This document shows positions 1 through 10,799 of a DNA stretch of 64,000 bases, in pieces. How positions within the stretch are numbered: position 1 is the stretch's first letter; each line of letters starts with the position of its first letter. The notes under the pieces were generated by a model. The model searched no databases. It was not told where the DNA came from and saw nothing but the letters and a program-made list of their open reading frames with translations. The DNA lies in contig OY743180.1 of assembly GCA_963555705.1 (NCBI GenBank), forward strand, positions 39,526,129 to 39,590,128. Direction: 5' to 3'. This DNA comes from Ligustrum vulgare (Eukaryota > Streptophyta > Magnoliopsida > Lamiales > Oleaceae). Made by a program: the position numbers and the translations under genes.

Positions 1-1178
1 AAAACTTAAGGCTGGACTTAATACATTTTAAAACATGATTTGGGATCAAAATAATTAGTTTCCAAAACTTGAGGACCCAAGAGGCAAAAATCAAATTATA
101 TATACCGACAGAGAGAGAAGGAGAGAAATGGGAGGGCGGACGCCCTCCCCACGACCAATCTCCGGCGGAAAGGCCGGCGTTAATATCGCCGGCGCGAAGC
201 AGCAGAACTGGGGAAAACTGGGTATGCGAGAAAAATAGATTTTTGGGCTGATTTTGGGAGCGGTTTGGTGCGAAACCCGAGGTTGGAAGTTAAGTTCCAC
301 AGTGACAAATCGGTGAAATTCTGACAACGGGGTCGGAGGTGATGGTAAGTATCTTGGGTTACTCTATCTCTTGGTTTTTGGGTTTCGATTTGGGTTTGAT
401 TTTTTGTTGTTGCACTGGTTGGAGGTGGAGGTGCTAGTGGCGGGGTCGTGAGACCGGGTCGTGTTGGTGGTGAATTGGCTCGCGGTGGTTATAATGGTTG
501 ATGGTGGAAGTTTTGCTACAGGTGGGTTGCGATTTTGGGTGGAGATGTTGGTGGCGTTCTCTGGTGGGAACAGTGTAATGGCAGTGGCGTTGGGCTTGGG
601 TTCGGTTGCTGCAAATGGTGGTGATAGATTGAAGTTGGGTGCATTTTGGATGTTGCGGTAGTGGTAGATGCAATCAGTAGTGGTGGTTCAGTTATGGAGA
701 GAAAATCTTAAAAGTTATACATGAACTCGTGTGTCTTGGACGTGGTAAATTCTGATCGTGAAAGGGGAGTAAAATAGCTGGGGATTAGTTTTTGGTTTGA
801 ATTGGAGTTGTAACTGGGGAAGATTTCTCGTGATAGACTTGGTTGAGTAAATATTGGATAGGAGGATTATCATGATTTGCCAAGATAAATGATGAATTTT
901 AAATTTGAAATTTAATAGAATGATAAACTCAAATGTTTCAAATAAGATTAGCTGGAATTTAATCTGAATAAATAAAATTGGGGTTTTAAGATAGATTTAG
1001 AATTTATTGGACGTAAAATCAAATTGGATTGAAATTTATTATTTTCAGCTCCAAATTTATAACTAGGCTAAATGACGTACGTAAATTTTAAATAACGGGT
1101 TAAATTATAGCGACACGGTTTTTAGTAAATAAAATATTTATTTATAATAAATTCAGAGACTTCTCGGTTGCTACAGAT
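1..1178. other. Non-coding stretch of unknown origin
   Basis: No convincing reading frame is present. Bases 100-660 are GC-richer than the rest and contain two tight inverted repeats (listed separately). A GGTGATGGTAAGT sequence near 341-353 looks like a splice donor, so the piece could be a first exon or leader of a host gene or of an element running out of the left edge, but no downstream exon was recognised. Bases 840-1150 are AT-rich and featureless. Its junction with the Ty3 gag remnant near 1150 is not marked by a visible LTR or primer site. Confidence 0.4.
131..193. repeat. Two adjacent GC-rich inverted repeats
   Basis: GGAGGGCG at 131-138 pairs perfectly with CGCCCTCC at 141-148 across a 2-base loop. 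GCCGGCG at 173-179 pairs with CGCCGGC at 187-193 across a 7-base AT loop. Both lie in otherwise AT-rich DNA. Function unknown; they could be leader RNA hairpins or remnants of a small GC-rich element. Confidence 0.6.
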
Positions 1179-2330
1179 ATGGAGGTGGCAATGATTCGGG
1201 CTAATGTGGTGGAGGATCGGGAAGCTACGATGGGTAGGTTTTTTAGTGCGCTGAATAGAGATATTGCCAACATCATTAAGCTACAACATTATGTAGAGCA
1301 AGAGGATATGGTGCATATGGCAATGAAGATGGAAAGGCAACTAAGGCGAAAGGGGGCAGAAAGACACTCACTGAGTTCTTATCCTATATCACAACCGAAG
1401 CGGGAACACAATGATGAACATGTCCTGAAAGGGAAGGAGGAACCTACAACGAAAGCTAAAAATATTTCTGATTCTCAAACTACTTGGGATAGAAATATTA
1501 AGTGTTTTAAGTGTTTGGCTTCAGGTCATATAGCATCCCAATGTCCAAATAAGAGGGTAATGATTTTGGGTGATAATGGTGAAATTACTTCCGATGATGA
1601 ATTTAAGGGAATGCCTAAGTTAGTGGATGTTGGGGCTAGTAGTAGTGATGAGGAAGGGTTGACTTATGTTGTTTAAGACTCACTTGTTAATCGGCATGTC
1701 TTTAGTACTAGAGTTAGGGTGGATGAAATTGGTGAGCAAAGGGATAATCTATTTCACACTAGATGCTTAGTAGGTGAAAAGGTTTGTGATTTGGTGATTG
1801 ACAGGGGGAGTTGTACTAATGTGGTTAGTACAATGTTGGTTGAAAATTTGGGCTTGAGCTTGATGAAACATCCAAACCCTTATGAATTGCAATGGCTGAT
1901 CGACTCGGGAGAAATTAAGGTGAATAAGCAGGCTAGGGTCAATTTTACCATCGGGGGTTATAAGGATGAGGTGGTTTGTGATGTAGTGCCTATGCATCTT
2001 AGGCATATTTTATTGGGTAGGCCTTGGCAACATGATAGAAGGGTGGGGCATGATGGGTTTAAAAATCAATATTCTTTTGTGAAAGGTGGGAAAAGGATCA
2101 CGCTTGCCCCTCTATCACCTAAAGAGGTCCAAGAAGATCAAATGAGAATAAAAAGTGAGTTTGAGGGGAAAAAAAGAGAGCTGAGGGCACGACCTCAGAA
2201 AAAGGAGAGCTCAAGTGCAAAAAGAAAAATAAAAGAGTCCACCACCAAAATGACTTTTTTCGCACAAATGTTGATGTACAAGGATTCTAACCTTGCACCA
2301 ATCCAATCTAACAAACCCTCCCCAGTTTGA
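1179..2330 (+). pseudogene. Ty3-type gag/protease remnant
   Basis: Fragment of a Ty3 (Metaviridae) gag-pol polyprotein. The first open part (1179-1676) ends with a retroviral zinc knuckle, CX2CX4HX4C, with C109, C112, H117 and C122. The same frame continues after a single TAA stop at 1674-1676 into a retropepsin-like domain (1719-2330) that keeps the family motifs SCTNVVS and HILLGRPWQHD. The active-site triad reads Asp-Arg-Gly instead of Asp-Ser/Thr-Gly, so the protease would be dead even without the stop. No reverse transcriptase, RNase H or integrase follows: the frame closes at 2330 and a polypurine tract and LTR come next, so pol has been lost. The gag start codon given is only the first ATG in frame; the true N-terminus is missing. 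Confidence 0.85.
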
Positions 2331-2516
2331 TTAATTCTGTTTTGCAGGTACCTAGTCGAATTCCAAAATTAAAGTTGGAATTGAATTTAATATAAAGAGG
2401 GAGCAGGTAAAGGAGTCCAAAGGATGCATAAAGTCCCAGCATAAATACCAACTAGCAAGGGCAAGCATAAGCATGATTCAAAAGCAAACAAACCCAGATA
2501 GGAGAACAAAGGAAAA

Positions 2517-2532
2517 ATTAGGAGAGGGGGAA
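2517..2532 (+). other. Polypurine tract of the Ty3 remnant
   Basis: A purine run (TTAGGAGAGGGGGAA) directly precedes TGATG, the start of the proposed 3' LTR. This is where the plus-strand primer for reverse transcription would form. Confidence 0.55.
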
Positions 2533-3314
2533 TGATGTGGTCCAAGATAGGAGAACAAAGGAAAAATTAGGCTACAGACGATTCCATAATAATCTACATG
2601 GGAAAAGGAGCAACTTTTGTGTTGGGCTCGAGTCGAGGATCAAATCGGTTTGAGTTGCTTCAAAGGGATGAAAATTGGAATCATCCCGGAAGACCACACG
2701 ATCGCATAGGCCAAGGAGGGAGCGATAGCATGACTACACAAAAAAATCACCCGAGAGTTTCAAGGTTAACCACGCGATCGCGCGTGTTAAAACCACGCGA
2801 TCGCGCGGTTGTGACGGAAGCAGATTTTCGCGGTTTTTATGTTAATTTCCATTTTATTATTTATTAATTATATTTTTGAACCCTAATGCGGTTAAGGTTA
2901 GTGATAGGTCTTTTTTTCTTTATATTATTCATATTCTCATTATTGTAAAGCAGTGTTGATGATTATTGATTAAATTGAGAGATTTTCTCGAAGGGTGATT
3001 TTCCCTTTTCTTGCTCTTGAAGAACAATTGAACTTATTAAAAATTCTTGAGTCTTTGTGGCATTCTAGCTAGAACTTACCAAGGAGTTGACATCCCATGT
3101 GGCGTTCACCGATCTTGGTTCTTTATTCCGCATCGATTCCTGTGTCGTGAATATTGGGTCAAGGTTTTATCGTCAATCTATCTTTTATTTTCGTTATTTT
3201 ATTTCTTGGGTTCTTGTTTTTTTCTCATGTTTAATCTATCTTAGATCTTTCCTAGGTTTTTAATTGTGTTATCCCGCGTATTCGTCGAGATTCCCGATTG
3301 GGATCGCGTCATCA
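2533..3314 (+). mobile_element. 3' LTR of the plus-strand Ty3 remnant
   Basis: The segment starts TGATG and ends CATCA, an inverted terminal pentamer typical of LTRs, and follows a polypurine tract. It contains two ACGCGATCGC-type motifs near 2771 and 2793 that recur in the Athila-like element at 52.8-61.5 kb. No matching 5' LTR is in the window; it would lie left of base 1 or has been deleted. The end at 3314 is supported because the sequence beyond is coding (in reverse) for a different element's gag. Confidence 0.55.
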
Positions 3315-3660
3315 TGCCTGGTGGAAAGAATTTGCCTAAAAAAATTTGATTAGATCATCCCAAGTAGTAATAGAGTTAGCATGTAAGGAATAAAACCATG
3401 TCTAGGCTTTATTGGTCAATGAGAATGAAAACAACTTCATCTTGAATGCATTGGTGGAACCTCATTCATTTTGAACATACTGCAGATTTCCAACAGCCGA
3501 TATGATGTAGTCCCTTAGAGGTCAAAGTACCTCAACATTTGGTTACTCATTCCCATTATCAGTCATTTTTCTTTTCAAGCTTTGTTCTCTAACTCAGTTC
3601 CTAAGTTTTTGTTGAGTCTCTGGGTCTAGCTGAACCAAATCAGCGTCACCTATACTTCGC
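3315..3660 (-). pseudogene. Athila-like gag fragment (minus strand)
   Basis: Read on the minus strand, roughly 3470 to 3315 gives the retrotransposon gag signature LFSFSLTNKA, then (after an in-frame stop) TWFYSLHANSITTWDDLI, a frame slip and a FFPPG-like end. It is clearly homologous to LFSFSLADKAKTWFYTLP...FVPPGRMSK in the intact-looking gag near 54.9-55.0 kb in this window. The frame is broken by stops and at least one frameshift, and is cut off at 3314 exactly at the 'PPG' codons by the plus-strand LTR. Bases 3480-3660 are the poorly preserved N-terminal gag and leader. Confidence 0.65.
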
Positions 3661-3749
3661 ATACAAATCTAAAGAATAAGAAAAAGAACTATAAATAAAA
3701 TTTCAAATTAAAGCTCAAACGGATTAGTATTGATATTAAAACTAATTCT

Positions 3750-3769
3750 TTTCAACGATGCCAAAAACT
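3750..3769 (-). other. Primer-binding region of the minus-strand element
   Basis: On the minus strand the LTR end GCGAACA is followed by AGTTTTTGGCATCGTTG. The Athila-like element at 54.3 kb has GTGAACA followed by AGTTTTTGGCGCCGTTG at the same place, so this is the equivalent tRNA primer-binding region, slightly mutated. Confidence 0.65.
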
Positions 3770-5073
3770 TGTTCGCTAAGATTTAATGATGTAAACCACA
3801 GGTGTACAGGTCAAAACAAGTATTAAAGTGGACGTGAGTCTAAGTATTGATCCCACGAAAAATAGTTTTAAGTACCAAAATTGACAATTTAAGCTTTATT
3901 CGAAAACACGATATTTTGGGTGATTTGAAATAACGAAAAGTAGGAAATATTAAATTAAGTACAGTAAAAAAAGGAGATAAAAAATCAAAAAACTTTTGGT
4001 TAAATTCAATTAACTTGGGGACTTGGGACTCACAACTTCACTGTCATTGATCTTCCTAGTTACGTATTTATTTATTCAACAAAAACTAACTCTTGTTAAT
4101 AATCGAAACTTTTACTTTCATTAACTATCTCTCTCAATAATAATTAATCTTATTTGATTGTGTCAATTCACCTATCTCTAAATGAGTTCATTATCAAGCC
4201 TCTTAAATGCATTAACAACAAAAATTATATAAATCTCCTCGAAATTAAACGTAATTGATCGCATTAACCACAAGATTATACCTCTGTATCTTGTCCAAAT
4301 TAATTATCGTTATTGCATAAATCTAATTTATGTTTTCATTTCTCAAATCCCACATAAATCAATATAAGATTCACCAATTAGCTAAAAGTATGAAGACTAA
4401 AAACTCACAATAAAGATTTATCAAAGAAAATTAATTATAATTAGCTGAATCAACAAACATAAAACTAAGGTTCACAACTAGGTTACATTGTTTGTCTCAA
4501 GAGAAGAAAATTAGCTATTCATAGGATTCATTGAGAAAATTGAAAGAAAGAGATACATGACTGAACTAAAAGATTGAATCTTTAAATTGAGAATTCTTGC
4601 ACCAACAATCTTCAATTGTTCCATTGAATCCAATCTTGAATTCTTGATGAATTCTTCAAAAATCTCCACAATAACTTACAACTAGGGTCTTTTTCTTCTC
4701 TCCAGAATTCTATAAAAGTCGAACCCTAATTCTTGGTCTCTTCCTCTCTTTTATATCTCCCCAAAAAAGCCTTCAAAAGGCCCACTAAAATTGTGCACAA
4801 AATCTTCAAAAATAGATTTCTAGTTGGAATAGGAAAAAACAAGATTTTCACGCATATCGTCGTGCGAGGGCATTAAACAGCCATGCGGCCACATGGATTC
4901 CACTGTAAGGTTTCTTCAATTTTTCAAAAATAAATAAATAATCGACTCATGCGGCCGCATGGGTACTGCTGTAAAAATTTACTTGATTCCTAACATAGAT
5001 TTAAACAAACACATATTTACAACACGAAAACACATTTTTAGGGAATTCTAACATATTAAATAAACATTTATCA
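3770..5073 (-). mobile_element. 5' LTR of the minus-strand Athila-like element
   Basis: In minus-strand sense it begins TGATAAATG (compare TGATAAGTG in the 3' LTR at 59949) and ends GCGAACA. The segment near 3850-3900 matches, in reverse, the 'cggtacttaatagcagtcctcgtgggac' stretch of the other LTR in weakened form. It carries the palindromic CATGCGGCCGCATG motif near 4949, in the position where the other LTR has GCGATCGC motifs. No coding sequence was found. Confidence 0.6.
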
Positions 5074-5779
5074 CATAATGTAAATCTTACAGCTGAAAAG
5101 ACATGCACAACAAACCAAGTTAATCAATAAAAATGTTTCCACCAATCTATCTATGTTAATTCAAGTTAATCAATATAAATGTTTTCACGGGTCTATCTAT
5201 GTTAATCCTCTCAATTTCATTAGTACAATCCCATGAATTAATGAAGTTTGTATGAAAATATAGGAGGATAAACGTATAAATACTATAGAAACTTCATTAC
5301 CTTTTAATCTGATATGATCATAATGAGAAATTAACAAATCCCTTCAGTTGTCTGGAATTCTTAGAATCTCCATATTCTTATGCAACAAGTTCCTAATAAC
5401 AATCATTAAAAAATATTTAACCAAACAAAAGATTTATAAACTTCAACTTTGGAGATTGTTACATAATTGCAATTTAAGATTAATGCATTGTTTCCCATAT
5501 AACTTCTCTGTAGTCCTACAGAATTATAAATACATAAAATCATCATTTCAAAATCTAGAGTACGTGTAATTATATAGGCCATCTAACAATAAAAAAACAT
5601 AAACATGAATGATAGTTGAATCTATTGTCAAACATACGGGATTATCTTAAATCAAAACTTTTGTCCATTTTTAACTTCAACAAAATTATTATAATGTATA
5701 GGAATATATATTAGTCAATAAGAAGTTGTGAAATAATTGGATTATTATCTAGTATAAGTACCGCAAGGTTTGAAGCTTT
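5074..5779. other. AT-rich intergenic stretch
   Basis: No conserved protein, RNA gene or clear repeat was seen. A short open frame at 5348-5569 has no recognisable features and the composition of random AT-rich DNA. Confidence 0.5.
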
Positions 5780-5784
5780 CTTTC

Positions 5785-6046
5785 TGATAAATATAATCTT
5801 GAACAATGTTTTTCATATTTCTTAAGAATTAATATAGTATGTATATATACTAGCATTGTCCTCAAACGATAAAGTTTAATCTATACAATAGAAGATAAAA
5901 TTTTATCTATACGATGGAGATCATGGCTGATTCATCTTCATCCTTGTCACAATCACAAAAACTGAATCATCTTCATCCTTATCAAGATAATGGCAATATG
6001 AGAAGATTGCAACATTAGTTATTCTGATTTATCTTCATCCTTATTA
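5785..6046 (-). repeat. Left LTR (3' LTR) of the copia element
   Basis: About 262 bp, reads TGATAAATATAA...CTTATTA on the plus strand. It matches the right LTR along its length, with scattered substitutions, and the terminal CA has decayed to TA. The TATATATAC stretch and CATCTTCATCC repeats are shared by both copies. Confidence 0.9.
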
Positions 6047-6058
6047 GGCCCCCGTAAG
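6047..6058 (-). other. Polypurine tract of the copia element
   Basis: On the minus strand CTTACGGGGGCC abuts the 3' LTR. This is the expected place and composition for the plus-strand primer. Confidence 0.7.
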
Positions 6059-6179
6059 ATGGAGGATCTATTGGAGACTCCAATCTTGGACCTCAATAGT
6101 TCAAACTTGGATAATGGTAATGATTTTGTTAGGATATTTGCAAGGTAATCCTGGGTAGGAATTTAAGATACACGGAAAG

Positions 6180-7665
6180 AACCATTTGTAACATGTGTCT
6201 GAACAAAATGATAGTTAATGGCAACATGTTTCATACGGAATGAAACACAGGATTGTGAGATAAGTAGGTAGCACCAAAATTATCACAATAGATTGTAGGT
6301 GAAGAGGGAAGAGAGATTCGAAATTCTAAAAGAAGATTGCAGACCCAAAGGATTTCAGATGAGCAAGAGGTAAAAACCAAAATGGGTTTTGAAATGTGGG
6401 CTGAGAGGTGGGTTGTTGAAGTGTGGGTAAGGGAAGTGGATAGGACTGTAGAATGGAGGAGGAGAAGGAATCAACAGGTGAGGGAGTTGTAAGGCGGAGG
6501 AATATGGAAAAAGATGCTAAACAAATCTAACATGACGAGATATGAAATTTTATTTGTTTGTAAATCTTGACATAGATATGAGTGGTGTTTTGTGTCATAT
6601 CCGAGGAAGATGCACTCTTTAGATTGAGCTTCAAGTTTGTTATTACCGTATGGACGAAGCCAAGGATAACATAGGCAACCAAATTGCCTAAGATGTAGGT
6701 AAGAGGGTTTGACATGAAAGAGAGTAGAGAAAGGACTTTCATTTTGTAATATAGAGGTGGTTAGGCGATTGATAAGGTAGACTGTGGTATGAAATGCAAA
6801 GGACTAGTATGGGGTGGGAAGGGAGGCTTGACGAAGCAGAGTAAGGCTTGTTTCAACAATATGCCTGTGTCTGCGTTCAGCAAAACCATTATGTTCGGGG
6901 GTGTATGGAGGAGTTATTAAGTGTTGTGTACCAGTTGATTTAAAGAGAGTTCAAAGAGATTGAAATTCACCACCTCCATCAGAGTAGACAGTTTTTATTT
7001 TTGCATCAAATTGATTTTCAACATGTACTTTTAAGACAGGAAATATAGAGGAAACATCATTTTTGAAATGTAATGGGAAGAACCATATAAATTTAGAAAG
7101 ACAATCCACAAAAATAACATAATAATGAAAACCATCCAAAGAGGGTACTAGACTAGGTCCCCATACATCAGTAAAGATAACTTCTAAAGGTTTTTGACTT
7201 TTAAGACTTGAAACATGAAACGGGAGCTTGTGGCTCTTGTTACATTGACATAAATGACAAGAAAAATTAGAAGGTAAAGTAGATCTAGATTGCAAAAGAC
7301 CAGAGCGTGTTGAGAAGTCTTGAGTGATGGGTGTCCAAGGCGACCATGCCAAAGAGTTGGAGAGACAATGAAGATGGTTTGGACCACAGGAGATGTTGAT
7401 GGAGAAGAAGGAACTAGTAGAATATTAGACAGATGAAAATTTGGAGAGAGAGAGACGAGCAGAACCTGTATGTGATATGGAGAGTGTGTTACCATTACCC
7501 AGACTACATCATCAGGGTCATCATAAGGATGGTGAAGAGATAGATCAGACAAGTGGGAGGCGACATAATGTGATGCTCCAGAATCTAATAGCTAGTTTGT
7601 CGATGATGAAGGAGACACCAGTGTGATAGACCATTGGCTTGCTGGGACGTAGATGTGGAAAGAGC
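6180..7665 (-). pseudogene. Copia pol: protease, integrase, RNase H tail; RT deleted
   Basis: Minus-strand reading. Protease shows LLDSGASHYV near 7600. The GAG-pre-integrase motif WHGRLGHPS lies near 7350. Integrase has FTDVWGP and YSDGGGEF, giving the two catalytic Asp, then PEHNGFAERRHRHIVE near 6870, giving the Glu region; one TGA interrupts it near 6945 and another stop follows LPTPY. After the integrase the proline-rich linker runs to about 6370 and then jumps straight to the C-terminal RNase H segment ([18 protein letters not shown], near 6250-6310). The whole reverse transcriptase domain, including the YVDD box, is absent. With several stops and frame changes (the protease and integrase lie in different frames) the copy cannot make active enzymes. 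Confidence 0.88.
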
Positions 7666-7715
7666 TTCCAACAAGCTAAAGCGGTGTGACCTTTTTCTCC
7701 ATAGTATTGGAAAAC
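7660..7715 (-). other. Degenerate gag zinc knuckle
   Basis: Minus-strand CFQYYGEKGHTALACW fits the copia gag zinc knuckle CX2CX4HX4C with the second Cys changed to Tyr. It lies between the gag reading frame and the protease, as expected. Confidence 0.6.
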
Positions 7716-7854
7716 AATCAAAGACTCATCACAAGAGTTAGATCGAGGATTTTGATTGTGTGATGGTCGTGGTGTTGGGAGAATACCTGCTGTGAGATTG
7801 AAGTTAGGTTAAGATGGGCGGCGGTTACTGTGGTGAGAAGGGTGGCACTAATGG

Positions 7855-8625
7855 TTAGGTGAATAAGTGTTGGTGTAGTGTATGTAAGGAGGGATTTGGA
7901 GAGACCGTGGAATTATCAAAGTCTTTAAGGAATGTTTCATGGTCTATGAGTTTGTCATATAGTTCTTCAAAGGTGATTGGGGAATCACGAGTTTGGAGAG
8001 CTCCAATTACCTCCTTGTATACAGCACCCAATGGAGCTCCAAGAGAAGAAAGCTCATCAGACAGTGTTTTAATTTGGAGAAGAAATTCAGATACTGGTTG
8101 AGCTCCTTTGTGGGGATTTGTAAGTTTATCCTTCAAATTGATTATATATGACTGTGATCGTTTAGCAAAGATACGACACAGTCTTGTCCACGCCTCATGT
8201 GAAGTGGAGAGAGTGGCAATAAGTGGAATAACAATTTCAGTAAGAGAGGCAATTATGGAATGAAGACTTAATTGATCCTGGCGCTTCCATGCAGTATAGG
8301 CCGAGTTTGGAGTAGTAGTACCGTTGATGGTTATAGTCACCGATGGAGGCGAAATACCATCAAGGAATTGTAGAAGATCGAGGTCATAGAACAAAGAAGT
8401 AAATTGCAGCTTCCAAGAGAAATAATTGGTTTGTGTGAGTCGCAGGGGAAGATGCGTAGAAGCACTAATTTGAATGGGAGGCGGTGTGGTGGAAAGAGAT
8501 GTATCAACAGCTATTTGGTGACTGGATTCACCATGAACATCGGGACTAATAGGAGAGGGATCAGAATTTTTAGTGTTTGTAGATAGTAGTAGAGAAAGAA
8601 GAGAAGAGGTATTGAAGAAGACCAC
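7855..8625 (-). CDS. Copia gag-like protein (UBN2/Retrotran_gag type)
   Basis: 256 codons. Residues about 55-100 hold the family hallmark LRLTQTNYFSWKLQFTSLF followed by FLDG, then AYTAWKRQDQ, and about 170-235 the conserved ARSxY-like RSQSYIINLKDKL...PVSEFLLQIKTLSDEL segment. This is the capsid-forming half of the copia polyprotein. The frame stops before the zinc knuckle, so the normal gag-pol fusion is broken by a frameshift or stop here. The start is placed at the first ATG after the primer-binding site, 190 bp downstream of the LTR. Confidence 0.85.
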   Translation of the reverse strand: MVFFNTSSLLSLLLSTNTKNSDPSPISPDVHGESSHQIAVDTSLSTTPPPIQISASTHLPLRLTQTNYFSWKLQFTSLFYDLDLLQFLDGISPPSVTITINGTTTPNSAYTAWKRQDQLSLHSIIASLTEIVIPLIATLSTSHEAWTRLCRIFAKRSQSYIINLKDKLTNPHKGAQPVSEFLLQIKTLSDELSSLGAPLGAVYKEVIGALQTRDSPITFEELYDKLIDHETFLKDFDNSTVSPNPSLHTLHQHLFT

Positions 8626-8805
8626 AAACGGACTACTAGGAATTAGTGTTGGCCGAGAAGTGAATTATTAGAAACAAGAAGATAATTTGTGTTTGGAAGA
8701 AATACGAATCAAGAAGAAGAAACCTGGACAAGACATTCGAAGGTAGAGAGAGACGGCCAAAGGAGAAGAGAAGGAAATTAGTTTTGCTCATGAGAGTCTG
8801 AATAA

Positions 8806-8817
8806 GCTCTGATACCA
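8806..8817 (-). other. Primer-binding site, initiator tRNA-Met type
   Basis: Minus-strand TGGTATCAGAGC directly follows the LTR end (TATATCA). This 12-mer is the usual complement of the initiator tRNA-Met 3' end in plant copia elements and fixes the element's orientation. Confidence 0.92.
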
Positions 8818-9078
8818 TGATATATATAAGCTTGAACAATGTTTTTCATATTTCATTAGAATTACAATGGTATGTATATATACTAGCAGTGACCTCAAAC
8901 GATAAATTTTAAAATATACAATAGAAGAAAAAATTTATCTATATGATGGAGATCATGGCAAATTCATCTTCATCCTTATCACGATCACAACAACTTAATC
9001 ATCTTCATCCTTATCAAGAAAATGACAATATGAGAAGATTGCAACATTAGTTATTATGATTTATCTTCATCCTTATCA
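8818..9078 (-). repeat. Right LTR (5' LTR) of the copia element
   Basis: 261 bp with TG...CA ends, matching the left LTR. Here the element's promoter would lie; TATA-like stretches are present but no sharp box can be assigned. Confidence 0.9.
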
Positions 9079-9083
9079 CTTTC

Positions 9084-9672
9084 ATTCTAATCATAAAATT
9101 CTTCTTATCTCTTCCCCGTTGCTAAACTTATCTTACGAAGGTTTGGAAGCTCATTGACATCACCAAATATGTCATGTGTTTCCTACAAGAATAAACAATT
9201 ATTGAAATTAGAGAATTTTATAATATGAGCATAATTTTCAGATTATACAATTAAGATTACATGTCTTGTTAATGCTAGTGAGCTTAAATCTCAGTATTTT
9301 AATAAGTATTAGTTGATATAGCGATAAATAATTTAATACTATTGTTTGTTAAACGCCTTTAGTTAATTTCTTGTTAAACGCTTTTAGTTAATTTCTAAAC
9401 TATTATTATTGAGAATAAAATGCTTCAAAGTTTTGTCTAGTGAATACTATTAGCATCATGCCAGTAATATATATATATATATTTTAGTTGGTGGATACGA
9501 TTATAATCTAATCATTAGCTTGTATTATTTGAAATATCAATCAATGAGATCAAATGAGTGATCATCTCGATTTTTTGAAATGTTTTTTTATGTACCAATG
9601 AGTGAAGATCAAATGACTAATGAACAAATCGGTACGTTGAGAGTTCAAGTAAAATAATTAGCAAACATATAC
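9084..9672. other. Intergenic, with a short (TA)n run
   Basis: AT-rich sequence between two copia elements. A (TA) microsatellite is at about 9467-9483 and a short imperfect duplication of 'cttgttaaacgcctttagttaattt' is near 9348-9395. Bases 9540-9670 may be the decayed start of the following copia remnant. Confidence 0.5.
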
Positions 9673-10790
9673 ATGAAAGTCCCCAATGGACTAAAAGTGC
9701 CAAAAACATATGATACATACTATAAAATTAAAAATATTATTATATGGATTGAAACATTCCGAATGCATATCGTCTTATCGGGTATTTGTTGCAGGAAGGA
9801 TATAAATGATGACGTTTGCCAGTATGTTTTCATAAAGAAAACAAATAATGGTTTTGCAATTGTAGCAACTTATGTTAATAATTTACATTTATTGGAACTC
9901 CTAAAGAGCTCAATAAAACTGCAAATCATTTGAAAAAATGATTTTTAGATGAAAGACTTGGAAAATGAAAAATAAAAATTTTGTCCTGGTTACAATTTGA
10001 ACATTTTTTAGAAGGACTATTTGTTCTTCAATCTTCAAATACAGAATTAGTCTTAAAAAGGTTTGTATGATAATCACTTCCATTGGCATCACCCATGGTT
10101 GTTCAATCACTTAATAGTAAAATGATCAATTTCATCCACTTGAAGATTAAGAAATAGCTATTGGTCCTAAAGTAACATATCTTAGTGCAATGGAGTATTA
10201 ACACATCTTTTAAATTATATTCGATCCTTTCATAGCTATTATATAAATCTCCTCAAAAGATATAACTTTACACCAACTCAAAGACATTAAATTGTGTTAA
10301 ACACATTTTTTCGTTACCTAAATAGTATTAATGATATATAATTATTCTATTCTTAAAATTTGGGATATTCTTTAGTGAGATATGTAGATGCATGTTATCT
10401 TTTTTATCCACATAAAGGTAAATCGCAAACATGATCTATTATTATATGTAGTAGAACAGTTATATCATGGAGATCCATAAAACAAATAATGATAGTTGCA
10501 TCTTCAAATCATTCATAAATTATTGCAATCCATGATGCAAAATCGAGAATGTATATATATAGTTGGTGAACACTACCCATCATATTTAATCAACTACCTT
10601 AAAGGAGACAAAATAAAGTATATTTCTCCAAAATTCTTCTACAAGAATGAACTTCAAAAGACATGTGATCAATATTCAATAAATTCGCTTAAGTGACAAT
10701 GTGGCTGAATTATTAACGAAAGCATTTTCAACATCTACATTCAAGAAATTTATCCATGAGATTGAAATGCATTGACTCATTTATTTACGA
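9673..10790 (+). pseudogene. Decayed copia pol (RT-RNase H end)
   Basis: Plus-strand remnants in shifting frames of a copia reverse transcriptase and RNase H: DVCQYVFIKKTNNGFAIVATYVNNLHL (YVDD box mutated to YVNN) near 9810-9890, GTPKEL-like and MKDLGK sequence near 9890-9970, then RYVDACYLFYPHKGKSQT near 10380-10430, TVISWRSIKQ near 10455-10485, IVASSNHS, and finally NVAELLTKAF and FKKFIHEIEMH near 10695-10775. The order is that of the C-terminal half of copia pol. Many stops and frameshifts; no gag or integrase upstream. It is a different lineage from the copia element at 5785-9078 and lies on the opposite strand. Confidence 0.8.
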
Positions 10791-10799
10791 TGATCAACA

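Larger units (their letters stand above)
5785..9078 (-). mobile_element. Internally deleted copia retrotransposon, complete ends
   Basis: A whole copia (Pseudoviridae) element on the minus strand, 3294 bp, flanked by a perfect 5-bp target-site duplication CTTTC (5780-5784 and 9079-9083). In minus-strand order it has a 5' LTR (9078-8818), a primer-binding site, gag (8625-7855), a degenerate zinc knuckle, protease, GAG-pre-integrase, integrase, a short RNase H tail, a polypurine tract and the 3' LTR (6046-5785). Autonomous relatives are nearer 5 kb; the reverse transcriptase core is missing. Confidence 0.93.

Noticed and set aside
7441..8586. Plus-strand frames across the copia gag and protease
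   Set aside because: Antisense shadows of the minus-strand copia genes.
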